Assembly: GCA_913055675.1 (NCBI GenBank)
Contig: CAJXKY010000021.1
Span: 1 to 40,179 of the forward strand
Length of the DNA: 40,179 nucleotides
Origin: an uncultured Halanaerobiales bacterium
GTDB lineage: Bacteria > Bacillota > Halanaerobiia > Halanaerobiales > M55B127
Direction of reading: 5' to 3'
Shown here: piece after piece, positions 9,596 through 17,230 of the stretch
Layout of the letters: the number at the start of each line of letters is the position of its first letter
Position numbering within the stretch: the stretch's first letter is position 1
Program-made: the position numbers and the translations under genes
The notes under the pieces: model-generated
Databases searched by the model: none
Seen by the model: only the letters and a program-made list of their open reading frames with translations
Told to the model about the DNA's origin: nothing

Positions 9596-11374
9596 ATGAA
9601 TAATAACTTATTAAAAAACAGACAACAATTTATTATAGTATTAATCATTATAATGTTATCACTTCTTTTGAGCTTCTATAGTTTTGAAATTTTTCATATT
9701 TCCATCCGAATCTATAGTATTATTATAAGTTTTATAATCTTTATAATTGTTTTAAATACTCACCAGTTTATTGCTAATAATTATTATATATTTTTAGGTA
9801 TTGTATTTGGTTTTATCGGTGCAGCCGAATTTATCCATACTCTAACCTATGAAGGAATAAATAGTTTTCTGTTTTTAACGCACCAGATGTGTTCATCAAT
9901 TGCTTTTATAAGTCGATTCACTTTAGCACTCGCTTTAATGATATCATTTTTATTTATTAATATAAAAGTAAAAATATCAAAAATAATAACTGGTGTTTCA
10001 TTATATTTCTTAATTTGTCTAGGAAGTGTTTATTATTTCGACAAAACAATTCTTAATCTTTTACCTCCAATCAATATTAATGGTTTTTCTCTGCATAATA
10101 ATTATCTCATTATTATTTTTCTTTTATTTACACTCTATATGTTATATAAAAGAAGATTAAGTTTTAGTACTGTTCATTATAATAATATATTTGGTGCTGT
10201 AATTTTCTTTTTGTTTTCCGAGGTGTTTTTCCTATTACCGAAATACCCTAATAACTACACTCTTGTTTTCGCTCATCTTACAAGGCTTCTAACATTTTAT
10301 TTTATATATAAATCTATAGTATTAACCAGTCTAAAAGAACCATATAATACCATCTTTTTCAAACAAATTCATACAAATAGAAAATTAAATGATTTGAATC
10401 ATATTTTAAAAATAATAACTCAAATCCATGAGACAATCAATTCAAATTTTGAACTTGACAATCTGTTTAAAAGAATTGTCAATATTTTAATTCAACAAGA
10501 AGACTATCAGATGGCATTTATCGGAGAATATTTCAAGGAAAACTCTCAAATTAAAGTAAGGGCTTCAGTGGGGGTTTCCAAAGACTTTTTAAAAGAAGAA
10601 TCCTTAAAGATTAACAAAAATAATAATGCAATTACTAAAGCTGTTAAAAGAAGGAAAATAGTTAAAGACCATAACCCACAAGCTGTCTTAAATATCTTTA
10701 ATAAAACAAATAACAACATACATAATTCTTTAATAGCTCTACCTATATATTATGATAATATAATTTATGGTGTCCTTGCAATTACTTCCTATAAAGAAAA
10801 TGCTTTTAATAAAAGAGTAGTCGATTTACTTCATAAAGTTGTTCAAAACTTGGGCTTAGCAATATCGCGAGATCTAACACATAAAAGAATCCGTTATCTA
10901 TCTTTTCACGACCAACTAACAGGACTCTATAATAGAAACTTCTTCAATGAAGAAATCCAGAGATTGGATACTTCACGTAAATTACCAATAAGTATTATTA
11001 TTTGCGACTTTAATGACTTAAAATACATTAATGATAATTATGGACATAAAGTAGGGGATGAATTTTTGAAAACTTATGCAAAAATTCTTAAAGAAAATTC
11101 CCGCCAGGAAGATATCATCGCAAGGTGGGGTGGGGATGAATTTGTTATTCTACTACCAAACACTGACCAAAATATCACAGAAAATGTAATAAAAAGGATT
11201 AGGGAAGCAGTTTCAGAAGTAAAAATTGAAGGTGAAACACTTAGTATTGCCTGTGGCTATGCAATAAAAGACAGTGCAGAAAAAGATATTGAAGAGATCT
11301 TTGAAGTAGCAGATGATAGAATGTATCAAGATAAAAGAAAGATTAAAAATAATTATAGGGAAAACCAAATTTAA
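9596..11374 (+). CDS. MASE3-GAF-GGDEF diguanylate cyclase
   Basis: Membrane diguanylate cyclase, 592 residues. The N-terminal 240 residues hold about seven hydrophobic helices with the MASE3 signature region AAEFIHTLTYEGINSF. A GAF domain lies at about 270-425. The GGDEF domain begins near RYLSFHDQLTGLYNRN, with catalytic RWGGDEFVILLP and the inhibitory I-site RQED exactly five residues before GGDEF. It should make c-di-GMP from GTP in response to a membrane or GAF-sensed signal. It is one of the few rightward genes, with GGAGGTAAAAC before ATG. It diverges from the chemotaxis operon and converges on the sugar dehydrogenase gene. Confidence 0.92.
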   Translation: MNNNLLKNRQQFIIVLIIIMLSLLLSFYSFEIFHISIRIYSIIISFIIFIIVLNTHQFIANNYYIFLGIVFGFIGAAEFIHTLTYEGINSFLFLTHQMCSSIAFISRFTLALALMISFLFINIKVKISKIITGVSLYFLICLGSVYYFDKTILNLLPPININGFSLHNNYLIIIFLLFTLYMLYKRRLSFSTVHYNNIFGAVIFFLFSEVFFLLPKYPNNYTLVFAHLTRLLTFYFIYKSIVLTSLKEPYNTIFFKQIHTNRKLNDLNHILKIITQIHETINSNFELDNLFKRIVNILIQQEDYQMAFIGEYFKENSQIKVRASVGVSKDFLKEESLKINKNNNAITKAVKRRKIVKDHNPQAVLNIFNKTNNNIHNSLIALPIYYDNIIYGVLAITSYKENAFNKRVVDLLHKVVQNLGLAISRDLTHKRIRYLSFHDQLTGLYNRNFFNEEIQRLDTSRKLPISIIICDFNDLKYINDNYGHKVGDEFLKTYAKILKENSRQEDIIARWGGDEFVILLPNTDQNITENVIKRIREAVSEVKIEGETLSIACGYAIKDSAEKDIEEIFEVADDRMYQDKRKIKNNYRENQI

Positions 11375-11389
11375 ACTGGTTTTCCCTAT
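11355..11389 (+). terminator. perfect inverted repeat over the stop codon, probable terminator
   Basis: ATAGGGAAAACCA and TGGTTTTCCCTAT form 13-bp perfect arms around a 9-base loop. The loop contains the stop codon of the GGDEF gene. There is no long T tract, so it may be a weak or bidirectional terminator between convergent genes. Confidence 0.6.
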
Positions 11390-11471
11390 TACTAATCTAT
11401 TATATAAAAATTATTATAAATTGACCACTTTACTCAAGACCTCTTAATAAAGTTCAAAAATAGTTAATTGT

Positions 11472-12629
11472 TTACTTTTTTATTTCTATTTTTAAAATTT
11501 TATCATCATCATTCCTCGGATTACCTCTTCCATCTCTATTACTTGTCAAAATATGAAGTTTGCCTTTTGGGCCTTTCAAAACTTCTCTAAATCTACCATA
11601 AACACCGGAGTAATTACCTTCCGCAAACCAACGCTCTATTTTTCCAACTTGATAATCATATCCTGATTGATGTTTCAGTTCAACTTTAATTAAGGCCTCA
11701 CTACCCAAAGTTGCGATATACAGATCATTATTATAAAAGGTAATACCAGAAGGTGGAGTTGCTTGCTGCCACATTATTAATGGATTGTTATATTCATTAT
11801 CTTCTATATATCCAATGCTTTTGGGCCAACCGTAGTTTCCACCCGGTTCAATAACTTTAATCCTATCTTTACCATGTAAACCTAAGTCACCAGAAGGACC
11901 ATGGTCACTTATAAAGAGGTGACCAGTTTCGGGATGCCAAGCTAATCCTTGTGGATTTCTATGGCCTAAACTATAGACATAGGAGTCTTCGAAAGGATTA
12001 TCTGCTGGAATACTACCATCCGGATTCAATCTTAAAATTTTACCACCCAAACTATCTAAGTTTTGTGCAATACTATGATTCCAAGTATCTCCAGCTGTTG
12101 CATAGAGTTTATCGTCTGGTCCAAAAGCGATTCGCCCACCATTGTGAACAGTTCCTCCTGGAATTTTTCCCAGGATAGTTTCCTCATTAACTCCTCTATT
12201 ACCCTTGTCAGTAAGTCTCACTATTTTATTGTAAAGTTCATTTTGTTGATTCCGATAAGTATACATTACGTAAATATAGGGTTGGTTTGGAAAATCCGGG
12301 TGATGAGCAAGTCCCATTAATCCACCTTCACCTTCAGCTGCTACAGCTGGAATAGCATAAGGTTTTTCTTGTAAAACACCATCTTCTATTAATCTAATAC
12401 TCCCCGTTCTTTCAGTTACTAGAGCACGATTACTCTCAGGTAAAAATACTAATTGCCAAGGTATCTTTAGATTCGTTACCCATGAATTTACAGTAACTCC
12501 TTCCACTTCTGTTTTTAGTACGTCATTAACTTCCTGTGGAACTCTACCTACCTCTATATCAGCATATAATACAGTATTGAAGGTTATAATTAAAGTGAAA
12601 GACAAAATCAATATCAATAATTTTTTCAT
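11472..12629 (-). CDS. secreted PQQ-dependent aldose sugar dehydrogenase
   Basis: Six-bladed propeller of the soluble glucose/aldose dehydrogenase family (YliI/Asd type), 385 residues. A signal peptide covers about 1-23. Family landmarks are GLMGLAHHPDFP, GTVHNGGRIAFGPDDKLY (likely catalytic His), GGKILRLNPDGSIPADNP, SLGHRNPQGLAWHPETG (PQQ-contacting Arg) and PGGNYGWP. It would oxidise sugars outside the cytoplasmic membrane using PQQ. No pqq biosynthesis gene or partner cytochrome is nearby, so cofactor supply is unexplained in a presumed anaerobe. The ribosome binding site is GTGAGGG before ATG 12629. It is monocistronic and faces the GGDEF gene. Confidence 0.9.
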   Translation of the reverse strand: MKKLLILILSFTLIITFNTVLYADIEVGRVPQEVNDVLKTEVEGVTVNSWVTNLKIPWQLVFLPESNRALVTERTGSIRLIEDGVLQEKPYAIPAVAAEGEGGLMGLAHHPDFPNQPYIYVMYTYRNQQNELYNKIVRLTDKGNRGVNEETILGKIPGGTVHNGGRIAFGPDDKLYATAGDTWNHSIAQNLDSLGGKILRLNPDGSIPADNPFEDSYVYSLGHRNPQGLAWHPETGHLFISDHGPSGDLGLHGKDRIKVIEPGGNYGWPKSIGYIEDNEYNNPLIMWQQATPPSGITFYNNDLYIATLGSEALIKVELKHQSGYDYQVGKIERWFAEGNYSGVYGRFREVLKGPKGKLHILTSNRDGRGNPRNDDDKILKIEIKK

Positions 12630-12776
12630 GACAAACCCTCACTTTCTTTTATTATTTTTAAATATTCAAAAATAGTTTTAAGGTATACCATTTTTCAATA
12701 TTTAAGTTAATTATGAATTAAATGATACTTTGTTTATATTATATAACTTTTGTTAATATTTTTAAATTTATTGGTA

Positions 12777-12816
12777 TAAAAAAAGCCCCTTCTTTATAAT
12801 AATTAAAAAGGGACTT
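12777..12816 (-). terminator. rho-independent terminator of the tiny-gene operon
   Basis: Read on the minus strand, AAGTCCCTT pairs with AAGGGGCTT over 9 bp (one G-U pair), followed by a run of about eight T. The 5' arm overlaps the stop codon of the last tiny gene, which strongly ties that gene to the transcript. Confidence 0.85.
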
Positions 12817-12871
12817 AAAAAATGTATTCTTTTTTTGCGTTTTTTACATAAGGATTGTCTTTGTTTAGCAT
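12815..12871 (-). CDS. tiny gene 5 of the small-protein operon (18 aa)
   Basis: Eighteen-residue peptide, MLNKDNPYVKNAKKEYIF, preceded by AAAGGTGGTG. Its stop codon overlaps the terminator stem. It is basic and ends in aromatic/hydrophobic residues. I recognise no family. Support comes from its ribosome binding site, its place in a run of similar genes and the terminator directly after it. Confidence 0.55.
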   Translation of the reverse strand: MLNKDNPYVKNAKKEYIF

Positions 12872-12917
12872 CCGATTTCACCACCTTTGGTTTATTTATT
12901 ATATATAATCCTTATGT

Positions 12918-12953
12918 TTATCTCTGAGAAATACCACACTTTGATACAATCAT
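12918..12953 (-). CDS. tiny gene 4 of the small-protein operon (11 aa)
   Basis: Eleven-residue peptide MIVSKCGISQR with one cysteine. It follows an excellent AAAGGAGGAA site with about 9 bases spacing, then a TAA stop. It is too short for any homology call. It could be a signalling peptide, a leader peptide or a translational coupling device for the next gene. The near-perfect ribosome binding site is the reason to report it. Confidence 0.45.
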   Translation of the reverse strand: MIVSKCGISQR

Positions 12954-12979
12954 ATTAATCTTCCTCCTTTGAATTATTA

Positions 12980-13093
12980 TTATAGACCCATTATTTTATA
13001 TGTTGCTAGTCTTGAGTTTTCTCTTCTAGTTTTCTTATACTGTTGGTTATAACTTTGATCTTCCAGTCTTAAAAATGTTTTTAATTTACTCAT
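12980..13093 (-). CDS. tiny gene 3 of the small-protein operon (37 aa)
   Basis: Basic 37-residue protein beginning MSKLKTFLRLEDQSYNQQYK and ending in KIMGL, preceded by AGGAGGT at ideal spacing. From Phe7 it aligns without gaps to tiny genes 1 and 2: F, then I/L-E at +3/+4, K at +13 and Y at +25. It has no membrane helix or signal peptide and is probably a single charged helix. The function is unknown; a nucleic-acid- or protein-binding role is only a guess from the charge pattern. Confidence 0.65.
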   Translation of the reverse strand: MSKLKTFLRLEDQSYNQQYKKTRRENSRLATYKIMGL

Positions 13094-13122
13094 TATATTT
13101 ACCTCCTATAAAAGTTTTTTCT

Positions 13123-13242
13123 TTACATTAATTCACTTCTGTATTCTTCTAATCTAACTTTTTCTTCTAATCTGCTCTTATTATATTTTCTTGCAGATTT
13201 GCTTTCGAGAGAAAAGAAGTCCCTTAAGTTCTTTTTAAACAA
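13123..13242 (-). CDS. tiny gene 2 of the small-protein operon (39 aa)
   Basis: A 39-residue protein beginning MFKKNLRDFFSLESKSARKY and ending in RSELM. It starts at TTG 13242 with AGGAGGTGAAATCA upstream; no ATG or GTG fits. It is rich in Lys, Arg and Glu and probably a single amphipathic helix. It shares F-x-x-[IL]-E-x-K-x-x-R-K-x-x-K and a final E-E-Y with tiny gene 1 at identical spacing, about 10 identities in 26 positions. No known family is recognised. Confidence 0.65.
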   Translation of the reverse strand: MFKKNLRDFFSLESKSARKYNKSRLEEKVRLEEYRSELM

Positions 13243-13275
13243 TGATTTCACCTCCTAAATAATTATTTATCATCT

Positions 13276-13389
13276 CTAAAAATATTGATGAATATATTCT
13301 TCTGTAATTCTTTTGTTACGTTTGTTCAATTTGATCTCTTTACGTAAATTCTTGTTTTCAATCATTTGAAACTCTTTGTTCCCAAACAT
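13276..13389 (-). CDS. tiny gene 1 of the small-protein operon (37 aa)
   Basis: First gene after the promoter. Its 37 residues begin MFGNKEFQMIENKNLRKEIK and end in YIHQYF. GAGGAGG lies 7 bases before the ATG. It is strongly basic with many Lys, Arg and Asn and has no signal peptide or membrane segment. It aligns without gaps to tiny gene 2 and more weakly to tiny gene 3. The mRNA start predicted from the promoter leaves a leader of about 35 bases. Function unknown. Confidence 0.68.
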   Translation of the reverse strand: MFGNKEFQMIENKNLRKEIKLNKRNKRITEEYIHQYF

Positions 13390-13429
13390 TTTTTTACCTC
13401 CTCTTTGACTTTTTTTATATTATATTATT

Positions 13430-13458
13430 ATTATAACCATTAATTTAATTATTGTCAA
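13430..13458 (-). promoter_or_regulatory. consensus sigma-A promoter of the tiny-gene operon
   Basis: On the minus strand TTGACA (13453-13458) and TATAAT (13430-13435) are separated by exactly 17 bases. It is a perfect match to the vegetative consensus and the best promoter in the window. Transcription should start near 13424, about 35 bases before tiny gene 1. Confidence 0.85.
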
Positions 13459-13475
13459 GTAAAATATTAATTTTT

Positions 13476-13500
13476 TTAATATATTTTTTAAATATATTAA
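13476..13500 (-). repeat. 25-base AT-only palindrome upstream of the promoter
   Basis: TTAATATATTT and AAATATATTAA arms around three bases lie 17 bases upstream of the -35 hexamer. It could be an operator or UP-element-like sequence. In such AT-rich DNA chance is possible. Confidence 0.35.
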
Positions 13501-13652
13501 TTCTAAGCTTTAATTTTACCCAATATAGCCTGATATAACACTGTTAAATCAATAATATTAATTATTATTGACAAAATATTAATTTATTACTTAATTATTT
13601 AATAATATATCAGTTGTTGTATTTATTATTAAGGTCTAACTTTATATATCAT

Positions 13653-13680
13653 AAAAAAATGCCCCACTTTTAAGTGGGAC
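13653..13680 (-). terminator. rho-independent terminator of the 4xPAS-GGDEF gene
   Basis: On the minus strand GTCCCACTT pairs with AAGTGGGGC, followed by ATTTTTTT. It lies 43 bases after the stop codon at 13723. From here to 13500 there is only AT-rich DNA with no gene. Confidence 0.85.
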
Positions 13681-13722
13681 AGAATAAACTTGTCTATGTT
13701 TTTTAGATGCTAAATTATTCCA

Positions 13723-15717
13723 TTAACAATTTTTGTTCTTTTTTTGACGATACATCATTGCATCAGCTTTACTTAAAATCTCTTCTAAATCTGTTTTTGG
13801 ATTGGTTTTCACAGCACAGCCCAATGAAATACTAAGTTTATGATCAGCTGTCTTATTATGTTTCTTAATTTTATCTATTATTCTTTTCATAATCTTTTTA
13901 GCATCTTTTTCAGTTGTCTCGGGTAGTAAAACTGCAAATTCATCTCCACCTATTCTAGCTAAAATATCTTCTTTCCTAACTATTTCAGATATAATGTCTG
14001 CTGCATCTTTTATGTGCTGATCTCCGCTCCTATGTCCATAAGTATCATTGACTTTTTTTAGGCAATCAATATCAGCAATTATAATACTAGTCGGTATCTG
14101 CCGAGATGTGTTTAGTCTATCCATCTCATTTTCAAAAAATCTTCTGTTATATAAACCAGTCATTTGATCATGAAAAGATAGATATCTTCTTTTTGCCTCT
14201 TCATTTTTTCTCTCCGTTATATCATTATATATACCATAAATACCAATTTGGCCTTCATCTAATTTTATAGGAAAAGCATGAATAGATACATGTATTTTTT
14301 CTCCTGAACTTGTTTTCCTTATTGATTCCTCTTTAATATCATTACCATTCATTACTTCCTGGGTGTAATAGGTGCCTTCATCCTTTTTATCCTCAGGCGT
14401 AATTAATTTATCTATATATTCACCTCTTGCTTCTTGTCTTGTATATCCAAATATATCTAAAAAGTGATCGTTAACTTTTAGAATAATTCCTTTGTTATTC
14501 AATAGAACTATTCCTTCAGTGGATTCGTTAAAAAGCTGTTCAAAATATGCTTTCTGTCTTCTTAATCGGTTTTTAATCTTAACACTTTGATCAATATCTT
14601 CTACAAACCCAAGAAAACGATTTTCCCCTATTACAATTCCATTAACTCTAGCATAAAATTCATTTCCACTTTTGGACGTAAATTGTTCTTCTAATTCAAT
14701 TTGTTCTTTCCTTTTAAATTTCTTTAAAATATACCTAATCTCACGTTTACTTCTACTAAATAGTTCTGCTAACTCTTTATTTAATAATTCTTCTTTGCTA
14801 TAGCCTGTCATCTTACAGGCATGTTGATTAACTTCTTTAATATTACCCTGTTCATCTGCTACAAATACTCCCACCGGAGCATTTTCGAAGTATGTTCTGA
14901 ACTTTTCTTCGTTTTCCTTCAATTTCTTTTGCACTGTCTTCTTATCATCAATATCTAGATGGATACCTACTGCTCTTAATGGATTATTATTCTTGTCTCT
15001 TTCAAAGACTTTTCCTATATCCCTAACCCATTTATAATCATCATTTTTAGTTTTTAATCTATGTTCCGTTTCATAATAATCTGTTTTTCCTTCTAAATGT
15101 TTATTCAATTCTTGATCTACTTTTTCTTTATCTTCTTCATGTACTAGTTTATACCAGGTCTCTAGTTTAAGATCTATTTTTGTCAAATCGTACTCCAACA
15201 TAGAAGTCCAATTCTCATTTATTTCAATTTTGCCGGTTCTTAAATCCCAGTCCCAAATACCTAAATTAGCACCTTCAATAGCAAGTTCAAGTCTTTTTTT
15301 AGTTTCACGTAGTTTTTCATTTCTTTTTTTCTGATGGGTAATATCAGTTATAAATCCGAGCAAATATTTGACATTACCATCTTTATCATAAATAGCTCTA
15401 CCTTGTTCCCAGACCCACTTACTTTCGCCATTTTTTGTAATTATTCTGTATTCCAGGTTATAATAAATATTATTTTCTACTGCTTCCTTAACTTTTTTCT
15501 TTACAAAGTCTTTGTCTTCAGTAAAAATCATATCTCCATAAGAAATAGTTTTATCACCTATAATATCTTCAGGCTCATATCCGGTTAAATTTAAACAACC
15601 CTGAGTTACATACTGCATTGTCCAATCTTTATTATATAGACATTGGTATGCCATACCCGGCAGTGAATCCAATATTTTTCTGAAGTTCTCTTTTTGGGAA
15701 GTGTTTTTATTAATCAT
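13723..15717 (-). CDS. 4xPAS-GGDEF diguanylate cyclase (soluble)
   Basis: Cytoplasmic multi-PAS diguanylate cyclase. I place the start at ATG 15717 (MINKNTSQKENF, 664 residues) because AGGGTG lies 7 bases upstream. An in-frame ATG at 15750 has no ribosome binding site. Four PAS/PAC modules lie at about 15-130, 135-260, 265-385 and 390-505, with PAC-type endings such as LLGFITDITHQKK and IGIYGIYNDITERK. The GGDEF domain has RIGGDEFAVLLPET with I-site RKED five residues upstream. No membrane helix is present. It most resembles the cyclase at 34353-36938 in its last PAS and GGDEF region, so the two are probably paralogues. Confidence 0.92.
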   Translation of the reverse strand: MINKNTSQKENFRKILDSLPGMAYQCLYNKDWTMQYVTQGCLNLTGYEPEDIIGDKTISYGDMIFTEDKDFVKKKVKEAVENNIYYNLEYRIITKNGESKWVWEQGRAIYDKDGNVKYLLGFITDITHQKKRNEKLRETKKRLELAIEGANLGIWDWDLRTGKIEINENWTSMLEYDLTKIDLKLETWYKLVHEEDKEKVDQELNKHLEGKTDYYETEHRLKTKNDDYKWVRDIGKVFERDKNNNPLRAVGIHLDIDDKKTVQKKLKENEEKFRTYFENAPVGVFVADEQGNIKEVNQHACKMTGYSKEELLNKELAELFSRSKREIRYILKKFKRKEQIELEEQFTSKSGNEFYARVNGIVIGENRFLGFVEDIDQSVKIKNRLRRQKAYFEQLFNESTEGIVLLNNKGIILKVNDHFLDIFGYTRQEARGEYIDKLITPEDKKDEGTYYTQEVMNGNDIKEESIRKTSSGEKIHVSIHAFPIKLDEGQIGIYGIYNDITERKNEEAKRRYLSFHDQMTGLYNRRFFENEMDRLNTSRQIPTSIIIADIDCLKKVNDTYGHRSGDQHIKDAADIISEIVRKEDILARIGGDEFAVLLPETTEKDAKKIMKRIIDKIKKHNKTADHKLSISLGCAVKTNPKTDLEEILSKADAMMYRQKKNKNC

Positions 15718-15824
15718 AATTTTCACCCTGGTATAATTATTTTTAAACATATAATTTTATATCTATTGGTAATATATAATATCAAAAACCTGGCTAAAAC
15801 TCCACTTATTTTATAAATTATTTT

Positions 15825-16760
15825 TTAAAAATTTGTTATCATCTTTTTATAAAGTCTATCAGTGTCTTCTTTTTTGCACAATTCTGTCCCGGGAGTCATT
15901 ACTGCCGAAGAACCTGCAGCGAGTCCATATATTATTGAACTTTCTAAACTATTTCCTTTAGCCAAACTCAATACAATACCGGCTACCATACTATCTCCAG
16001 CTCCAACCTTACTTTTAATTGGAACTGTGGGAGGACGCATAAACTTTGCTTGTTCTTCTGTTACAAAAAGTACTCCTCCAGCTCCTAATGAAATTACAAC
16101 TACATTACAGCAATTACCTTTTATCATCTCAAATGCAGCTTCTTTTATCTCGTCATCTTCTGTTACTTCTCTGTCAACCAAATCCTGAAATTCACCCAGA
16201 TTCGGTTTTATTAAAAATACTCCTTCTTTCATTACTTCTTTTAAAGGTGGACCGGATACATCAACAACTACTTTTATTCCTTTTTCTTTGGCTCTTTTTG
16301 CCATCTTAGCATATATATTATCAGGAATACCCCCTGGAATACTACCACTAATTACTAAATATTCAGGGATTGGATCCAAATTAGAAAGAATATTAAATAT
16401 TTTTTTAATCTCGTTTTCATTAATTTCAGGTCCGGGCATCCCAAATCTATACTGTAAATTTGTTGAGTTCTCCATTATTATTAAATTCTCTCTTGTCGAA
16501 TTTTCAATTTTGATGGCTCTTTCATTTAAACCTTCATTTTTAAGTAATTGTCCCAGCCTTTGGCCGGTAAAACCACCAGAAGTATATAACAGAAGTGAAT
16601 CTTCACCTAGTTTATTAATTGCTCTTGATACATTAATACCTCCACCACCCGGTTCATAACGTGGATTGTCACAATATAATTTATTCTCTGCTATTACATG
16701 TTCCACACGCGAACTTTTATCAATAGCAGGATTTAAGGTAAAGGTAACTATCCTTTCCAT
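15825..16760 (-). CDS. pfkB: PfkB-family 6-phosphofructokinase (Pfk-2 type)
   Basis: Ribokinase-fold sugar kinase, 311 residues, phosphorylating fructose-6-phosphate or a related hexose phosphate. It has the substrate-binding PGGGGINVSRAI and the catalytic motif VGAGDSMVAG, with the anion-hole GAGD and the base Asp. Similarity to E. coli Pfk-2 is clear in MPGPEINENE, VISGSIPGG and the C-terminal TPGTELCKKEDTDRLY, more so than to FruK or LacC. FruK or tagatose-6-phosphate kinase activity cannot be excluded. The ribosome binding site GGGGG precedes ATG 16760. It stands alone among signalling and copper genes, and no terminator is evident. Confidence 0.85.
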   Translation of the reverse strand: MERIVTFTLNPAIDKSSRVEHVIAENKLYCDNPRYEPGGGGINVSRAINKLGEDSLLLYTSGGFTGQRLGQLLKNEGLNERAIKIENSTRENLIIMENSTNLQYRFGMPGPEINENEIKKIFNILSNLDPIPEYLVISGSIPGGIPDNIYAKMAKRAKEKGIKVVVDVSGPPLKEVMKEGVFLIKPNLGEFQDLVDREVTEDDEIKEAAFEMIKGNCCNVVVISLGAGGVLFVTEEQAKFMRPPTVPIKSKVGAGDSMVAGIVLSLAKGNSLESSIIYGLAAGSSAVMTPGTELCKKEDTDRLYKKMITNF

Positions 16761-16850
16761 TTTATTACCCCCAAATATTTTATTTTTTACTTCTTAATTA
16801 CTAATTTGTATAATAAATGATTTTGTCCTGCCTTAAACTTGCTTGATAAA

Positions 16851-16877
16851 CAAAAAAGTCCGCCCGAAACCGGGCGG
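16851..16877 (-). terminator. rho-independent terminator of the copper operon
   Basis: On the minus strand CCGCCCG-GTTT-CGGGCGG forms a GC-rich 7-bp stem followed by ACTTTTTTG. It lies 27 bases after the SHOCT gene and closes the copZ-copA-SHOCT unit. Confidence 0.9.
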
Positions 16878-16903
16878 TTATATTATATTAGTTTCTTTTT
16901 AAT

Positions 16904-17179
16904 CTATCTTTTTAACTCATTTAATATTTCATTCAGTTCTTCTTTATCTATTTCACCCTTAGCAAATCTTTCTTTTGCTATTTCTTCGGGACTTTTATTA
17001 TCTTCACTTCTCGGTTGGTAATTACTTCTTGGAGGATGGTTTCCTTGCTGATTATTCTGAAAGCTAATATTTGATCTAGATATTAGATATACTATTCCTA
17101 CTATTATTACTATCCAAAATAGGATCATGTAAATACCACCTCCGAGAAATCCCATATTACCATATCCATAATGCATCAT
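16904..17179 (-). CDS. small membrane protein with SHOCT domain
   Basis: A 91-residue protein. A glycine-rich start (MMHYGYGNMGFLGGG) is followed by one transmembrane helix at about 13-33. A polar Gln/Asn/Ser linker leads to a C-terminal SHOCT domain (EEIAKERFAKGEIDKEELNEIL, about 64-88). Such proteins are often found next to copper ATPases and efflux genes, but their role is not established. It starts 51 bases after copA and shares the terminator with it. The His/Tyr/Met-containing N-terminus could bind metal; that is speculation. Confidence 0.8.
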   Translation of the reverse strand: MMHYGYGNMGFLGGGIYMILFWIVIIVGIVYLISRSNISFQNNQQGNHPPRSNYQPRSEDNKSPEEIAKERFAKGEIDKEELNEILNELKR

Positions 17180-17230
17180 ATATCTTCACCCTTTCTACGG
17201 TATCAATTTTAATTTATCTTAACATTTATT

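Noticed and set aside
13441..13640. AT-only repeats as a possible replication origin
   Set aside because: There are no DnaA boxes, no iterons and no replication gene nearby; the region is a promoter upstream area of low complexity.
16046..16659. Rightward open frames inside pfkB
   Set aside because: They lie antisense to a clear PfkB kinase and have no family features or initiation signals.
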